NCBI GenBank assembly: GCA_017656505.1
Contig: JACDNU010000004.1
Span: forward strand, 30,024-94,023
DNA length: 64,000 nucleotides
Direction: 5' to 3'
Source: Archaeoglobus sp.
GTDB lineage: Archaea > Halobacteriota > Archaeoglobi > Archaeoglobales > Archaeoglobaceae
Below are positions 48,976-57,411 of the stretch, in pieces. Made by a program: the position numbers and the translations under genes. Each line of letters starts with the position of its first letter. Positions within the stretch are counted from its first letter, which is position 1. The notes beneath the pieces were generated by a model. It was not told where the DNA came from, ran no database searches, and saw only the letters and a list, made by a program, of their open reading frames with translations.

Positions 48976-50613
48976 TTATTCCAGAATTTTCTCAGAAACA
49001 GCAACAACTGTTGTTTTCTCCATTTTGCCGTAATTCCCAAGAAATTCGTTTACGAGAGCTGTAGGAGTTTTTGAGAGATCTGAAAGAAAGCGATGGGAGA
49101 CGGGCTGATAGAAAACCTCAACTAGAACTTTCCTAGCCCTTCCATCATCTGCTATGGTATAGGTTACAGTATCACTCCCACCAATGAAATTCTCGTCTCC
49201 ATCCACACCCCTAGGAACCGTGTCAGAATGCATTTTGTTTGGATCAGCCCCCTCTGGTAGAATTCTGTTATCTTTGATGTATTCTGCTGCTCTAAGGAGC
49301 GTTGAAGTTACCATTCCACCGGAATCAACCATGACTGACTCGTAGATCTGAACCTCGTTTTCGCTGGTTATTACATCGTGATGTTTTTCAAACGGCTCGT
49401 CTTCCCCGATAATCCTTCCGTTGGCAGTATAATTCCCCGATTCGAAGATGGTCTTTCCTTCTCCATCCACGACTTTCAGATAAATCCAGGCTCTTCTGGA
49501 GGGGAAGCCAGTCGGGAACTTATGGCCTGCGAAATTCAAAATCCTAACTTTGACGACGAGTTTATCACCTTCTCTCTCCGTCTCAAGGCTAACTGAAACG
49601 GCTGACTTTAGTTTATCTAAAGTGGCTGAAGCATTCATTCCCATAAGTTTAAGAATTTGAACGTTTCCTCCTGCAAATTCATGGATGTAGAATGGAGACC
49701 TTGCCGGAAGAAACTTGGGGTTTGCAGGGATTTTTGAGATTCTCACACCTTTGGTTTGAGGCATGTGGCAGCTCTGGCAAGACACCTTTTTCGCATAGCT
49801 GCTCGACAACCACTCGAGATATGGTGTTTGTTCGGGGAAATGCCCTAGAAACTCCCCCTTTTCATCAAAATAGGGTGTGTAGAGGGTGTGACAGATCGCG
49901 CAGAGTTCGGCTTTCTCAATCTGTTCGCCTTTTTTGGGCAGGTATCCGACGACACCTCTCATTAACTCTGCCATTTCAGGCTCAAATGGGCCGTAGATAA
50001 GTCTATCCGGCTTAAAAGTTGAAGAATCGATCGAATAGTTTCCTGAAAAGCTATCTTCATTCCCCAATCTTTTGTTTTCAATCTGATGGCAGAGCGTGCA
50101 TGACACTCCTTCAACCGCAAGCTCATGGTATTGATTATCTTTTTCGAGTAAGGTAAAGAGTGCACTCTCTTCTCCGTCGACCTTTGCCTGAAATGCCGCC
50201 ATGGGTGTATGGCACTTCGCACATTCCCTCTCTATGATCTTGGAATCTCCAGAGAATTTTTCAATTTCCGAAGTAAGCTTTGCCAGGAAATAAGGATCTT
50301 TCGCTGCGTTTGCAAGCATCGTATTTCTCCAGCTTGAGTGAATTGAAACGTCATTGCCAAATGAGTCTTTCAACCCATTGTGGCATTTCGAGCAGGGTTT
50401 TGATGGAGAGAACATCTCCGGAATTTCTTCTGAGCGTTGAACCTCTGAAATCTTTTGCGTCTCCTTTGGGGTTTCAGGCTGAGGTTGAGGTTGAGGCTGA
50501 GCACATCCGATTAGAAAAGTGGTGAGTAAAAAGCAAACAGAAAAGGCTAAAACAGTTAAAAGAGTTGAGGCAGTTAAAATAGAGGAAAATCTCTTCTCAG
50601 ACATAATAACCAT
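48976..50613 (-). CDS. Pentahaem c-type cytochrome lipoprotein
   Basis: The 545-residue product has five CxxCH haem-binding motifs: CSKCH, CAKCH, CTLCH, CAICH and CQSCH, all in the first 320 residues. An N-terminal hydrophobic helix ends in TTFLIGCAQPQPQPQP, a lipobox-like Cys followed by a PQ repeat, suggesting attachment to the outside of the membrane. The C-terminal 250 residues hold no further haem motif and look beta-rich, with the AGHKFPTGFPSRRAWIYLKV segment common to c554/NrfB-like multihaem proteins. It would need the Ccm system encoded at 5.3-7.5 kb. A role in extracellular or respiratory electron transfer is inferred. Confidence 0.88.
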   Translation of the reverse strand: MVIMSEKRFSSILTASTLLTVLAFSVCFLLTTFLIGCAQPQPQPQPETPKETQKISEVQRSEEIPEMFSPSKPCSKCHNGLKDSFGNDVSIHSSWRNTMLANAAKDPYFLAKLTSEIEKFSGDSKIIERECAKCHTPMAAFQAKVDGEESALFTLLEKDNQYHELAVEGVSCTLCHQIENKRLGNEDSFSGNYSIDSSTFKPDRLIYGPFEPEMAELMRGVVGYLPKKGEQIEKAELCAICHTLYTPYFDEKGEFLGHFPEQTPYLEWLSSSYAKKVSCQSCHMPQTKGVRISKIPANPKFLPARSPFYIHEFAGGNVQILKLMGMNASATLDKLKSAVSVSLETEREGDKLVVKVRILNFAGHKFPTGFPSRRAWIYLKVVDGEGKTIFESGNYTANGRIIGEDEPFEKHHDVITSENEVQIYESVMVDSGGMVTSTLLRAAEYIKDNRILPEGADPNKMHSDTVPRGVDGDENFIGGSDTVTYTIADDGRARKVLVEVFYQPVSHRFLSDLSKTPTALVNEFLGNYGKMEKTTVVAVSEKILE

Positions 50614-50692
50614 TTCTTTTTTGAAAAATTTAAATTTTGTGATATATGTAAGAGCTTTATCCCTAGGTTGCCAAAAATTCAGAGCTAAAAGT

Positions 50693-51448
50693 TCAGATCT
50701 CCAAGAATTCTAGAATGGCCTTATTCACCTCTTCCGGCTTTTCGAGCATCACCATATGGCCAGCATCTTCTATCTCAACAACCCTCGCCCCAATTGTTTT
50801 CTCAAAGAATGCTGAATACTTTGGAGGTGTCATGATGTCATCCTTCCCAACGATGCATAAAACTGGCACGCCAACAGAGATTCTTCCTTCCTTGTATTCA
50901 CTGAGCAAATCGAACTTGTCGCATGCGTTGAAGTCTCTATAGGTAACTTCGCTCCCGCATTCGAGTATTTCTTCTAAGGTTTTTCTCTTTACGCCTTCAT
51001 CCTTAAAGTTTCTGGAGAAAAGCATCTCTACGAGCTTTTTGGCTGTGTTCTCGAAATCGTTTATTAGTCCGTCTAGCAATTCCGGAAGCACTCTGAGTCT
51101 TGCCCCCGTACCGACGAGAATCAACCCCCTAACAACATCTTCTGCCATCAAGTAAACTGTCTGTGCGATAGCACCACCCAGAGAGTGCCCGGCAACGTAA
51201 GCTTGGCCAACCTCTTCCTTTATAAATTCCACAACGTGTCTTGCGTAATCTTCGACCGTTGAAATGCTTTCATCGTCTGCTGAACCTCCATGCCCCGGGA
51301 GATCGATTGCATAACCCCCTATTGCCGAGAGCTGATGCGCCCAGACCTTCCCAGTTCCACCCGAACCGTGGATGTAAACTATAGGCGTATCCTCTGACTT
51401 ATAAAAGTTCAATCTCACCTTTTTTAACTCCATAACCGCTGCACTCAT
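50693..51448 (-). CDS. Alpha/beta-fold hydrolase
   Basis: The 251-residue product has the canonical fold: oxyanion loop VYIHGSGGTGKVWAHQLSAI, nucleophile elbow AYVAGHSLGGAIAQTVYLMA (Ser in GHSLGG), acid in VLCIVGKDDIMTPPKYSAFF and the catalytic His in VEIEDAGHMVMLEKPEEVNK. No signal peptide is present, so it is cytoplasmic. The substrate (ester, lactone or C-C bond) cannot be read. A ribosome site (GGGGAGATGAT) precedes the ATG. It follows the thiamine-binding protein on the same strand. Confidence 0.9.
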   Translation of the reverse strand: MSAAVMELKKVRLNFYKSEDTPIVYIHGSGGTGKVWAHQLSAIGGYAIDLPGHGGSADDESISTVEDYARHVVEFIKEEVGQAYVAGHSLGGAIAQTVYLMAEDVVRGLILVGTGARLRVLPELLDGLINDFENTAKKLVEMLFSRNFKDEGVKRKTLEEILECGSEVTYRDFNACDKFDLLSEYKEGRISVGVPVLCIVGKDDIMTPPKYSAFFEKTIGARVVEIEDAGHMVMLEKPEEVNKAILEFLEI

Positions 51449-51557
51449 CCAATCATCTCCCCGTTAGGACTTAGGATTTCATTTCCTTTTTAATAAATTT
51501 TCTCGATTTTCTTGGACAATCTAAGATCTGGATAACTTGCTTACTCTTCTTAACCCT

Positions 51558-51851
51558 TCAGTCTTTAAGCTTCTTTTCAACTGATTTCACCTTGTAGTCA
51601 AGATCAACATCTTTGAACCGTTCATCGGCTTTTATCACAACGTAAACCCTTGGGCAATCTTTCTTTAATTCTTCCACAATCCTATCAACGAGTTTGCCTA
51701 GCTCTTCAAAGCTTTCCACCTTCAGAATTGTCCCCATTGCCGTTAGCTTATGCTCAAACCCGGAATCCTTTATTATTTTAAATGCCCTTGCAACATAATT
51801 GCTTAAGGACTCCCCAACCCCAATGGGCACAACGGATAATTCGACAAGCAT
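51558..51851 (-). CDS. MTH1187/YkoF-like thiamine-binding protein
   Basis: The 97-residue protein starts MLVELSVVPIGVGESLSNYV, with AFKIIKDSGFEHKLTAMGTI and LKVESFEELGKLVDRIVEEL, the ferredoxin-like fold of the UPF0045/MTH1187 family, some members of which bind thiamine or related molecules. The role in this organism is unknown. It lies between ftsZ and the hydrolase on the same strand, with about 65 bases on the ftsZ side and 110 on the hydrolase side. Confidence 0.85.
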   Translation of the reverse strand: MLVELSVVPIGVGESLSNYVARAFKIIKDSGFEHKLTAMGTILKVESFEELGKLVDRIVEELKKDCPRVYVVIKADERFKDVDLDYKVKSVEKKLKD

Positions 51852-51916
51852 GAAAGAAATCGGAAAAAAAGAAGAAAAAGTTTATGATCTATTTATGATC
51901 TGTTTTCGATCTATTT

Positions 51917-53143
51917 TTACAGAAAGTCGATCCCCCTAACGCTAAGCTTCGAAGCCTTTAGGGGTTTAACTTTCGTTCTAACCCTTGCTGTAGGTGCGGG
52001 ATGACTTGCTTTTGTGGTTCTGGCAGTTCTAACCCTTACCTCAGCCCTTCTCTGCGGCTTTGAGAAAATTCTTTCATCGAAGGCCGAGCTTTTTGAATAG
52101 CTCTTGAAGCTCAAGCTCTCCTTTGCCATTATGTTTGGCGAGGTAACGCCGGTCATTATTGCCATAACTCTCACACTGCCCTCAAGCTCGTTAGAAATTC
52201 TGGCCCCCCAGATAACGTTTGCTGTGCTATCGATCTCGAAAGTGAGATTCTCGACTATCTCCTCAGCCTCCTTTATCGTAAGATCTGGCCCGCCGCTGAT
52301 GTGAATAAGCGAACCCTTCGCGCCTCGATAATCAACTTCAAGCAGCGGATGGTTCAGACAGTCTTTAACGACATCCTTGGCTTTCGACTGCGACTTTGCT
52401 TCTCCAACGAGCATCACCGCAACTCCGCCCTGGCCCATTATAGCCCTAACGTCCGCAAAGTCGATGTTCATCAGCGAGGGTTTGGTTATGGTGTCGGAAA
52501 TCCCTTTTATTGTCTCGGCTACGAGCTGATCCATGACGCTAAATGCCTGCTCAATCGGCAGATTCGGGACGTATTCAAGCAGTTTGTTGTTATCCAAAAC
52601 CACTACCGTATCGGCGTTCTTTCTCAGCTCTTCAAGTCCTTCTTCTGCTTTGAAGATCCTCGCCCTTTCAACTCTGAATGGTGTCTGAACCATTCCAATG
52701 ACAATTGCTCCCTGCTTCTTGGCTATCTCGGCTATAACCGGAACGCTTCCAGTTCCAGTGCCTCCTCCCATTCCGGCGCAGACGAAAACCAAGTCGGCCC
52801 CTTCCAAAAGCTCTTCAATAGTTCCTCTTGCTAATTCGGCGGCCTTTCTTCCTATTTCGGGGTAGCCGCCTGCACCTAACCCCTTCGTTAACGTCCTGCC
52901 AATTAAAACCTTCTTGTCGGCTCTAATGCTTAACAAATGCTGTTTGTCCGTGTTTATGGCTATGGTGTTTACTCCATCAACTCCGAGCTGCTTCAGCCTG
53001 TTTATCGTGTTGTTACCGCTGCCTCCGCATCCCACTACAACGATTCTCGGCAATCCGAATTCCTCGATGTCGAAGTTCTCGCTCATCCTTCTGTTTCTTT
53101 CCTCCTCATAAAACTTCTGGGCCTTACTAACAAACGACTTCAT
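51917..53143 (-). CDS. ftsZ: Cell division GTPase FtsZ
   Basis: FtsZ polymerises at mid-cell to form the division ring. The 408-residue protein has [20 protein letters not shown] at the nucleotide-binding start, the tubulin signature [20 protein letters not shown], the T7-like region [20 protein letters not shown] and a [14 protein letters not shown] loop. The C-terminal tail is basic and low-complexity ([20 protein letters not shown]) and ends LSVRGIDFL, a likely partner-binding peptide. GGGAGGAATT lies just before the ATG. It begins 13 bases after the cdrS stop, so the two are one operon. Confidence 0.96.
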   Translation of the reverse strand: MKSFVSKAQKFYEEERNRRMSENFDIEEFGLPRIVVVGCGGSGNNTINRLKQLGVDGVNTIAINTDKQHLLSIRADKKVLIGRTLTKGLGAGGYPEIGRKAAELARGTIEELLEGADLVFVCAGMGGGTGTGSVPVIAEIAKKQGAIVIGMVQTPFRVERARIFKAEEGLEELRKNADTVVVLDNNKLLEYVPNLPIEQAFSVMDQLVAETIKGISDTITKPSLMNIDFADVRAIMGQGGVAVMLVGEAKSQSKAKDVVKDCLNHPLLEVDYRGAKGSLIHISGGPDLTIKEAEEIVENLTFEIDSTANVIWGARISNELEGSVRVMAIMTGVTSPNIMAKESLSFKSYSKSSAFDERIFSKPQRRAEVRVRTARTTKASHPAPTARVRTKVKPLKASKLSVRGIDFL

Positions 53144-53156
53144 ACAAAATTCCTCC

Positions 53157-53330
53157 CTAAATATAAGAGTTGAGCCGCTGGCTCCTCTCTATTACCTCCA
53201 CCTTTTCGGCGATCAGTTTCCTGATCGCATCTCTAATCGCCTCACTAACTGAGGCGTACTCTCCCACCGTCACCAAAGCTTCGAGCATTTCATAATGCTG
53301 ATCTGTTAGCCGGATCGATATTTTTCTCAT
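53157..53330 (-). CDS. cdrS: Ribbon-helix-helix regulator CdrS
   Basis: Read from the ATG at 53330; the track start is 51 bases earlier and overlaps the leader hairpin. The 57-residue product [20 protein letters not shown], then [20 protein letters not shown], is a CopG/Arc-type ribbon-helix-helix DNA-binding protein. In haloarchaea the short RHH protein CdrS is encoded directly upstream of ftsZ and controls division genes, so the identity is assigned by fold and position. It precedes ftsZ by 13 bases and probably also regulates itself through the paired palindromes upstream. Confidence 0.85.
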   Translation of the reverse strand: MRKISIRLTDQHYEMLEALVTVGEYASVSEAIRDAIRKLIAEKVEVIERSQRLNSYI

Positions 53331-53354
53331 GCATATCCCTCTACAGGAAGTGAG

Positions 53355-53383
53355 GGGTGGCAGTCGCATGCCTGCTGCCACCC
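53355..53383 (-). promoter_or_regulatory. 9-bp stem-loop in the cdrS-ftsZ leader
   Basis: GGGTGGCAG (53355-53363) and CTGCCACCC (53375-53383) form a perfect 9-bp GC-rich stem with an 11-base loop. It is 25-53 bases upstream of the cdrS ATG, inside the predicted leader RNA, and could modulate translation or transcription. Confidence 0.6.
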
Positions 53384-53396
53384 AGTTGTGCCCCTC

Positions 53397-53441
53397 TTGT
53401 CCGACAATGTATGCCTATTGTCCGACATTATACTATTTAAA
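53397..53441 (-). promoter_or_regulatory. cdrS-ftsZ promoter with two TGTCCGACA operators
   Basis: The minus-strand TATA TTTAAATAG (53441-53433) is followed by two copies of the near-palindrome TGTCCGACA at 53419-53427 and 53398-53406. The copies are exactly 21 bases apart, two helical turns, and bracket the expected transcription start near 53411. This is a typical repressor arrangement for an RHH protein such as CdrS. Confidence 0.65.
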
Positions 53442-53662
53442 GATTTTGGTTGAATTATGCAAATTGAATATATTTTTGTTGGATAACGCTGTAAAGGCAG
53501 TCTTATGGGAGGGACATTTTTTACTAATTTGGGTAATCTGGCGAATTATGTTCACCGAAATTTCAGCAAATTAGAATTATATTCCGAAAAATTAAAAATC
53601 GAGGATGAAATCAGGAAGTATAAAAATGTGTTTAATGTTTAATTTTTAATTTTCAATTTTCC

Positions 53663-54202
53663 TTAACATTCCTCATATTCTTCATACTTTTCGATTCGTG
53701 AGTGAATTTTCGCTAGATGGAGGTATTCTTCCCACCTGTCGGATACTTCTCTTTTGAATTCTTCTTCCTTTATCTCCCTTACGATCTTTGCCGGAACACC
53801 CATCAGCACCGAGTTAGGAGGAAATTCCTTTCCAGTAACGACCGAGCCTGCGGCAACGATGCTTCGATCCGAGATTTTCGCCCCATTCAGGATGCATGAA
53901 TTCATGCCTATCATAACGTCGTTTCCTATTGTTGCACCATGGATGACTGCTGAATGTCCCGCGATAACCCTGTCTCCTATGCTCACCGGGTATCCTCTGT
54001 CAACGTGAACGGTAACATTGTCTTGGATGTTCGTTTTGCTTCCTATTCTAATTCTTTCGAGATCCCCCCTCACTACAGCATTGTACCACACGCTCGAAAA
54101 ATCGCCGATTTCGACATCACCAATCACTATTGCTGTTTCAGCGAGAAAAACCTTTTTCCCGAACTTTGGGACTTTAGAACCGATTTTATAAACCCTTGCC
54201 AT
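53663..54202 (-). CDS. Gamma-carbonic-anhydrase-like hexapeptide-repeat protein
   Basis: The product is a left-handed beta-helix protein of 179 residues from the ATG at 54202 (or 185 from 54220). It shows hexapeptide repeats such as AETAIVIGDVEIGDFSSVWY, NAVVRGDLERIRIG, NVTVHVDRGYPVSIGDRVIA, GHSAVIHGATIGNDVMIGMN and GAKISDRSIVAAGSVV. The three metal-type histidines (TVHVD, AGHSAVIHG) are in the gamma-CA pattern, and Arg in VVRGD is kept. The family includes carbonic anhydrases and acyltransferase-like proteins (PaaY, YrdA), so activity is not certain. It converges on no close neighbour and may be monocistronic. Confidence 0.87.
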   Translation of the reverse strand: MARVYKIGSKVPKFGKKVFLAETAIVIGDVEIGDFSSVWYNAVVRGDLERIRIGSKTNIQDNVTVHVDRGYPVSIGDRVIAGHSAVIHGATIGNDVMIGMNSCILNGAKISDRSIVAAGSVVTGKEFPPNSVLMGVPAKIVREIKEEEFKREVSDRWEEYLHLAKIHSRIEKYEEYEEC

Positions 54203-54282
54203 GATAGGTGGGAGATGCATGAGAATAAAACCTTTTCACCGCGTTTCTGTGGATCACCAAGTCTTAACAGACTTCATACTGA

Positions 54283-55515
54283 TCATACCAAACCCAGTTC
54301 ATTTTTTACAACTTCAGCAACCTCCAATCCGGCTTTTATGCTCCCGTTCATGCTCCTTTCCGGATAATTGGGTGGAGAGGTCATCCCAGCTACGTAGAAG
54401 TTCTTGATTGGAGTGCGATAGTCCGTGACCTTTTTCAGATATCCTTTTTCAAAAATCGGACCGCTGTATTTTGCTTTAAAAATTTTAATCCAGTTAACAT
54501 CTTTTTCCTTCAGACCGTACTTCTCAACCTCTTTCAAATAGAGCTTCTTTAACTCGCTTTCTGGCTTGGTGAATAACCCTCCTGTCGGCGAAGAATAGCT
54601 CGCAAGGTAAATCAGATCCTCTCCGTAGTCGTCCCGGGGCATGAAGTTCGTATGCTCTATTATCGCTCCGAAAATCGATTTATCTCTAACGTTCGTCCAG
54701 TAAGTGTCCTCACTTAGGGTTGTTTCAGCTCCTATTAGCGCACATACCGAGCTCTGATATCTTACATCGGGCAATTTCGCGGCCTTTTTTATCTTATCCT
54801 GCAGCAAGGGAATCGGGCCCGTGTATATAATTGCATCATACCTCTCACCATTTACCGAAAGCGGAAACGAAATACTAGGGGTTTTTTGGACTATTAAGAG
54901 CCTTTCAGCCATTCTTTCTATCAGCTGATGAAATCCATGTCTCAAGTATCCGAGCTCCTCACCTGAGTACTTTCGATTGCTCCTTATTGAAACCCTAGCA
55001 AGCAACCATGCATAGCTCACGTCAACGTAATTCTCGCCGAACTTGCTTCTTAGCAAGGGCATAAAAAATTCCTTGAACAACTTCTCCCCCAGCTCATCTC
55101 TAATGCCATCGACAACCCTGTAATCGTCGAAATCCCTGAAATTTTTCTTCTTGGAGGATAAAGTAAATCTGGCAAGCTTTATCTTATCGAAAAACGAAAG
55201 AAATGGGTAGCGAAGAATCTCAAATGGGGTATTGAGGGGATAAAGCTTTCCATTTGATGCAAAAGCGGTTTTAGCAGTCCTCCAAACGAGTTTTCTTCCG
55301 AGCCTGAACTTATTTATCTGATCTAGTAAAGCTTCATCCCCCCTGAAGCAGTGATGGTAGAACTTCTCAATCCAGTATCCCTTGTCTTCATTCTGGTATG
55401 ACCCGGCAAGCCCCCCAACTTCGGCTTTTTCGTATACCGTAACCTCTGAGTATTCCTTCAAGGCGTTAGCAGCGCTCAAACCCGTCAGGCCTGCACCAAT
55501 AATAGCGATTTTCAT
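54283..55515 (-). CDS. FAD-dependent amine-oxidase-fold oxidoreductase
   Basis: The 410-residue protein starts KIAIIGAGLTGLSAANALKE, a Rossmann GxGxxG FAD site, followed by VTVYEKAEVGGLAGSYQNED, the RhGG-like GGLAGS motif of the amine oxidase/protoporphyrinogen oxidase/UDP-galactopyranose mutase superfamily. The end, PIKNFYVAGMTSPPNYPERS, closes the FAD site. The substrate is unknown; it resembles COG1232-type enzymes. It is 20 bases downstream of argJ on the same strand, so it may be co-transcribed, though no functional link is obvious. Confidence 0.85.
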   Translation of the reverse strand: MKIAIIGAGLTGLSAANALKEYSEVTVYEKAEVGGLAGSYQNEDKGYWIEKFYHHCFRGDEALLDQINKFRLGRKLVWRTAKTAFASNGKLYPLNTPFEILRYPFLSFFDKIKLARFTLSSKKKNFRDFDDYRVVDGIRDELGEKLFKEFFMPLLRSKFGENYVDVSYAWLLARVSIRSNRKYSGEELGYLRHGFHQLIERMAERLLIVQKTPSISFPLSVNGERYDAIIYTGPIPLLQDKIKKAAKLPDVRYQSSVCALIGAETTLSEDTYWTNVRDKSIFGAIIEHTNFMPRDDYGEDLIYLASYSSPTGGLFTKPESELKKLYLKEVEKYGLKEKDVNWIKIFKAKYSGPIFEKGYLKKVTDYRTPIKNFYVAGMTSPPNYPERSMNGSIKAGLEVAEVVKNELGLV

Positions 55516-55535
55516 CCCTCTTTCATTCCCCCACT

Positions 55536-56738
55536 TTAAGTTGTGTACTCCGCGTTGAGCTTTACGTAATCGTAGCTTAAATCACAGCCTATTGCACAAC
55601 CTTCGCCATTGCCAACGTTTAGCTCAACAATGATCCTGAAATCGTCTGTGTTTTTTAAAAAATTTGAGGCTTCAAGCTCAAGTCCGGTTTGCTGGCCTTT
55701 TTCAAGCAAATAAATTCTTTTTGCTTCTGCTGAAGAATCCACACTCTCGAAATAAAGAGTTATCTCCTCCGTTAGCTCAATTCCTGAATAGCCCAAAGCG
55801 GCGATTATTCTACCCCAGTTTGCATCACAGCCAAAAATTGCTGTTTTTACAAGCAGAGAGTTTGCTATCGCTTTTGCGGCTTTCTTAGCTTCTTCATCGC
55901 TTTTCGCGTTCCTCACGTGAACTTCGAAGACCTTCGTCGCCCCCTCTCCATCCCTCACGATCATCTTTGCAAGCTGGAAACACACCTCTTTCAGGGCTTC
56001 GCTGAACAGATCAAATTCGATCTCTTTTTCCTCCGTAGAAATTAGCAGAACTGTGTCGTTTGTGGAGGTGTCTCCATCAACCGTTGCGACATTAAACGAT
56101 TCCTCCACAGCTTTTAGCAAAGCTTCATCCATCTCCGCTTTACTCAACTTCGCATCCGTGAAAATGAATGCGAGCATCGTAGCTGTTGGAAGGGTCATTT
56201 CTGGATTTATCATTCCCGCTCCCTTAGCAACCCCAGCGATAACAACATCTCTTGCTTTAACCGCGTATTCCTTGAGAAATCTGTCCGTCGTAGTGATAGC
56301 CTTTGCAAAATTTCTCGCAGCCTTCCTGCTGTTTTCTATGTTTGAAAAGACCTCATCGAACTTTTCCTCGATCCATTCCATGTCAAGCTGCCTGCCGATA
56401 ACACCAGTAGAGCATACGGCTATTTCCTCCTCTTTGCACGATAGCTTGGAGGCAAGCATTTTAGCCATCTTCTTTGCATTTTCAATTCCCTTTTTTCCGG
56501 TAAAAGCATTAGCATTCCCGCTGTTGACGATGAGTCCCTTGAACGAGCCTTTTTTTATGTGTTCCGATGTCACGATTACCGGCGCCGCTTTAATCCTGTT
56601 GGTTGTGAAAACTCCGGCAGCAATTCCATCGCAAACCACTACTCCGAGTCCATCTTTCCCTTCTTTAATCCCCCAGCATTTCAAGCCATTGATCGCGTTA
56701 ATCGAATCGTCGATTCTCTCGATGTAGGAATTTTGCAT
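55536..56738 (-). CDS. argJ: Bifunctional ornithine acetyltransferase/N-acetylglutamate synthase ArgJ
   Basis: ArgJ recycles the acetyl group in arginine synthesis. The 400-residue product has GLGVVVCDGIAAGVFTTNRI, IVNSGNANAFTGKKGIENAK and AVCSTGVIGRQLDMEWIEEK. The self-cleavage region is GVAKGAGMINPEMTLPTATM with LAFIFTDA, where the new N-terminal Thr is normally in the string N/EMATML. Here four residues (TLPT) are inserted between the Met and ATML. SFNVATVDGDTSTNDTVLLI and GCDANWGRIIAALGYSGIEL follow. Normal length otherwise. Whether it still self-cleaves is not clear from sequence. Confidence 0.93.
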   Translation of the reverse strand: MQNSYIERIDDSINAINGLKCWGIKEGKDGLGVVVCDGIAAGVFTTNRIKAAPVIVTSEHIKKGSFKGLIVNSGNANAFTGKKGIENAKKMAKMLASKLSCKEEEIAVCSTGVIGRQLDMEWIEEKFDEVFSNIENSRKAARNFAKAITTTDRFLKEYAVKARDVVIAGVAKGAGMINPEMTLPTATMLAFIFTDAKLSKAEMDEALLKAVEESFNVATVDGDTSTNDTVLLISTEEKEIEFDLFSEALKEVCFQLAKMIVRDGEGATKVFEVHVRNAKSDEEAKKAAKAIANSLLVKTAIFGCDANWGRIIAALGYSGIELTEEITLYFESVDSSAEAKRIYLLEKGQQTGLELEASNFLKNTDDFRIIVELNVGNGEGCAIGCDLSYDYVKLNAEYTT

Positions 56739-56867
56739 GAATGGATTGCTCTTTTTTTGTTTATAAAATGTTAGCTATTGGAAGTTGCCTCACTAATCTT
56801 GAAACACTAAACCATCAATGAAACCAAGAATGACAAAACCTTTTTAGGTGACGGTTCATCTTCCCTT

Positions 56868-57329
56868 ATGGAATTCACGCACATCGATGATTCTGGGGTA
56901 AAAATGGTTGACATCTCTGAGAAATCTGACGTTCTTCGGGTTGCGACCGCTGAAGGAAAGATTAAGCTCAGAGAGGATACGGTTAAGGCTATTGCCGAAA
57001 ATAGAATTGCCAAGGGCAATGTTTTTGCGACCGCAATTGTGGCGGCAACGCTTGCAGTGAAGAAAACATCCGAGCTAATTCCGATGTGTCATCCCATCCC
57101 GATCTCTCACATCGAAGTGAGCTTTGAAACATTTGATGATGGCATAAAAGCATCATGCACCGTGAAATCTACGGGAAAGACGGGGGTAGAGATGGAAGCC
57201 CTAACCGGAGTTAGCACTGCTCTGCTTACCATCTGGGACATGGTAAAATCAATGGAGAAGGATGAAACCGGGAACTATCCCGAAACCGCTATCGATGGGA
57301 TTAGGGTGGTCAGGAAGGAGAAATTTTAG
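56868..57329 (+). CDS. moaC: Cyclic pyranopterin monophosphate synthase MoaC
   Basis: MoaC forms cyclic pyranopterin monophosphate in molybdopterin synthesis. The 153-residue protein has [40 protein letters not shown], the active-site segment [20 protein letters not shown] and the conserved [20 protein letters not shown] with [19 protein letters not shown]. All active-site residues (His in MCHP, Lys, Glu) are kept. The start ATG is about 45 bases after the end of a weakly AT-rich stretch. Divergent from argJ by about 130 bases. The MoaB/CinA-fold protein at 19.9 kb is not linked to it. Confidence 0.96.
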   Translation: MEFTHIDDSGVKMVDISEKSDVLRVATAEGKIKLREDTVKAIAENRIAKGNVFATAIVAATLAVKKTSELIPMCHPIPISHIEVSFETFDDGIKASCTVKSTGKTGVEMEALTGVSTALLTIWDMVKSMEKDETGNYPETAIDGIRVVRKEKF

Positions 57330-57411
57330 GGTTTCAGGGTTTTAGGTTTCAGTAATTAAGAGGTAGGTGGAAAAGGGCAGTTTGACCGATTAAGCTTAAA
57401 AGGGTAATAGC

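Larger units (their letters stand above)
53331..53662. other. Regulatory intergenic region upstream of cdrS-ftsZ
   Basis: 332 bases without a supported gene. The cdrS-proximal third holds a hairpin, two palindromes and a TATA box (listed separately). The remaining 53442-53662 is AT-rich; it contains only the spurious end of a plus-strand ORF and T-rich stretches near the end of the gamma-carbonic-anhydrase-like gene. No RNA gene was recognised. Confidence 0.55.

Noticed and set aside
52301-52834. 177-residue plus-strand ORF inside ftsZ
   Set aside because: Antisense shadow of the ftsZ GTPase core; the codon pattern follows ftsZ.
53329-53574. 81-residue plus-strand ORF upstream of cdrS
   Set aside because: It runs antisense through the cdrS start, hairpin and operators, with no ribosome site.
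56053-56727. 224-residue plus-strand ORF inside argJ
   Set aside because: Antisense shadow rich in Ser and Leu, as expected from reverse-reading argJ codons.
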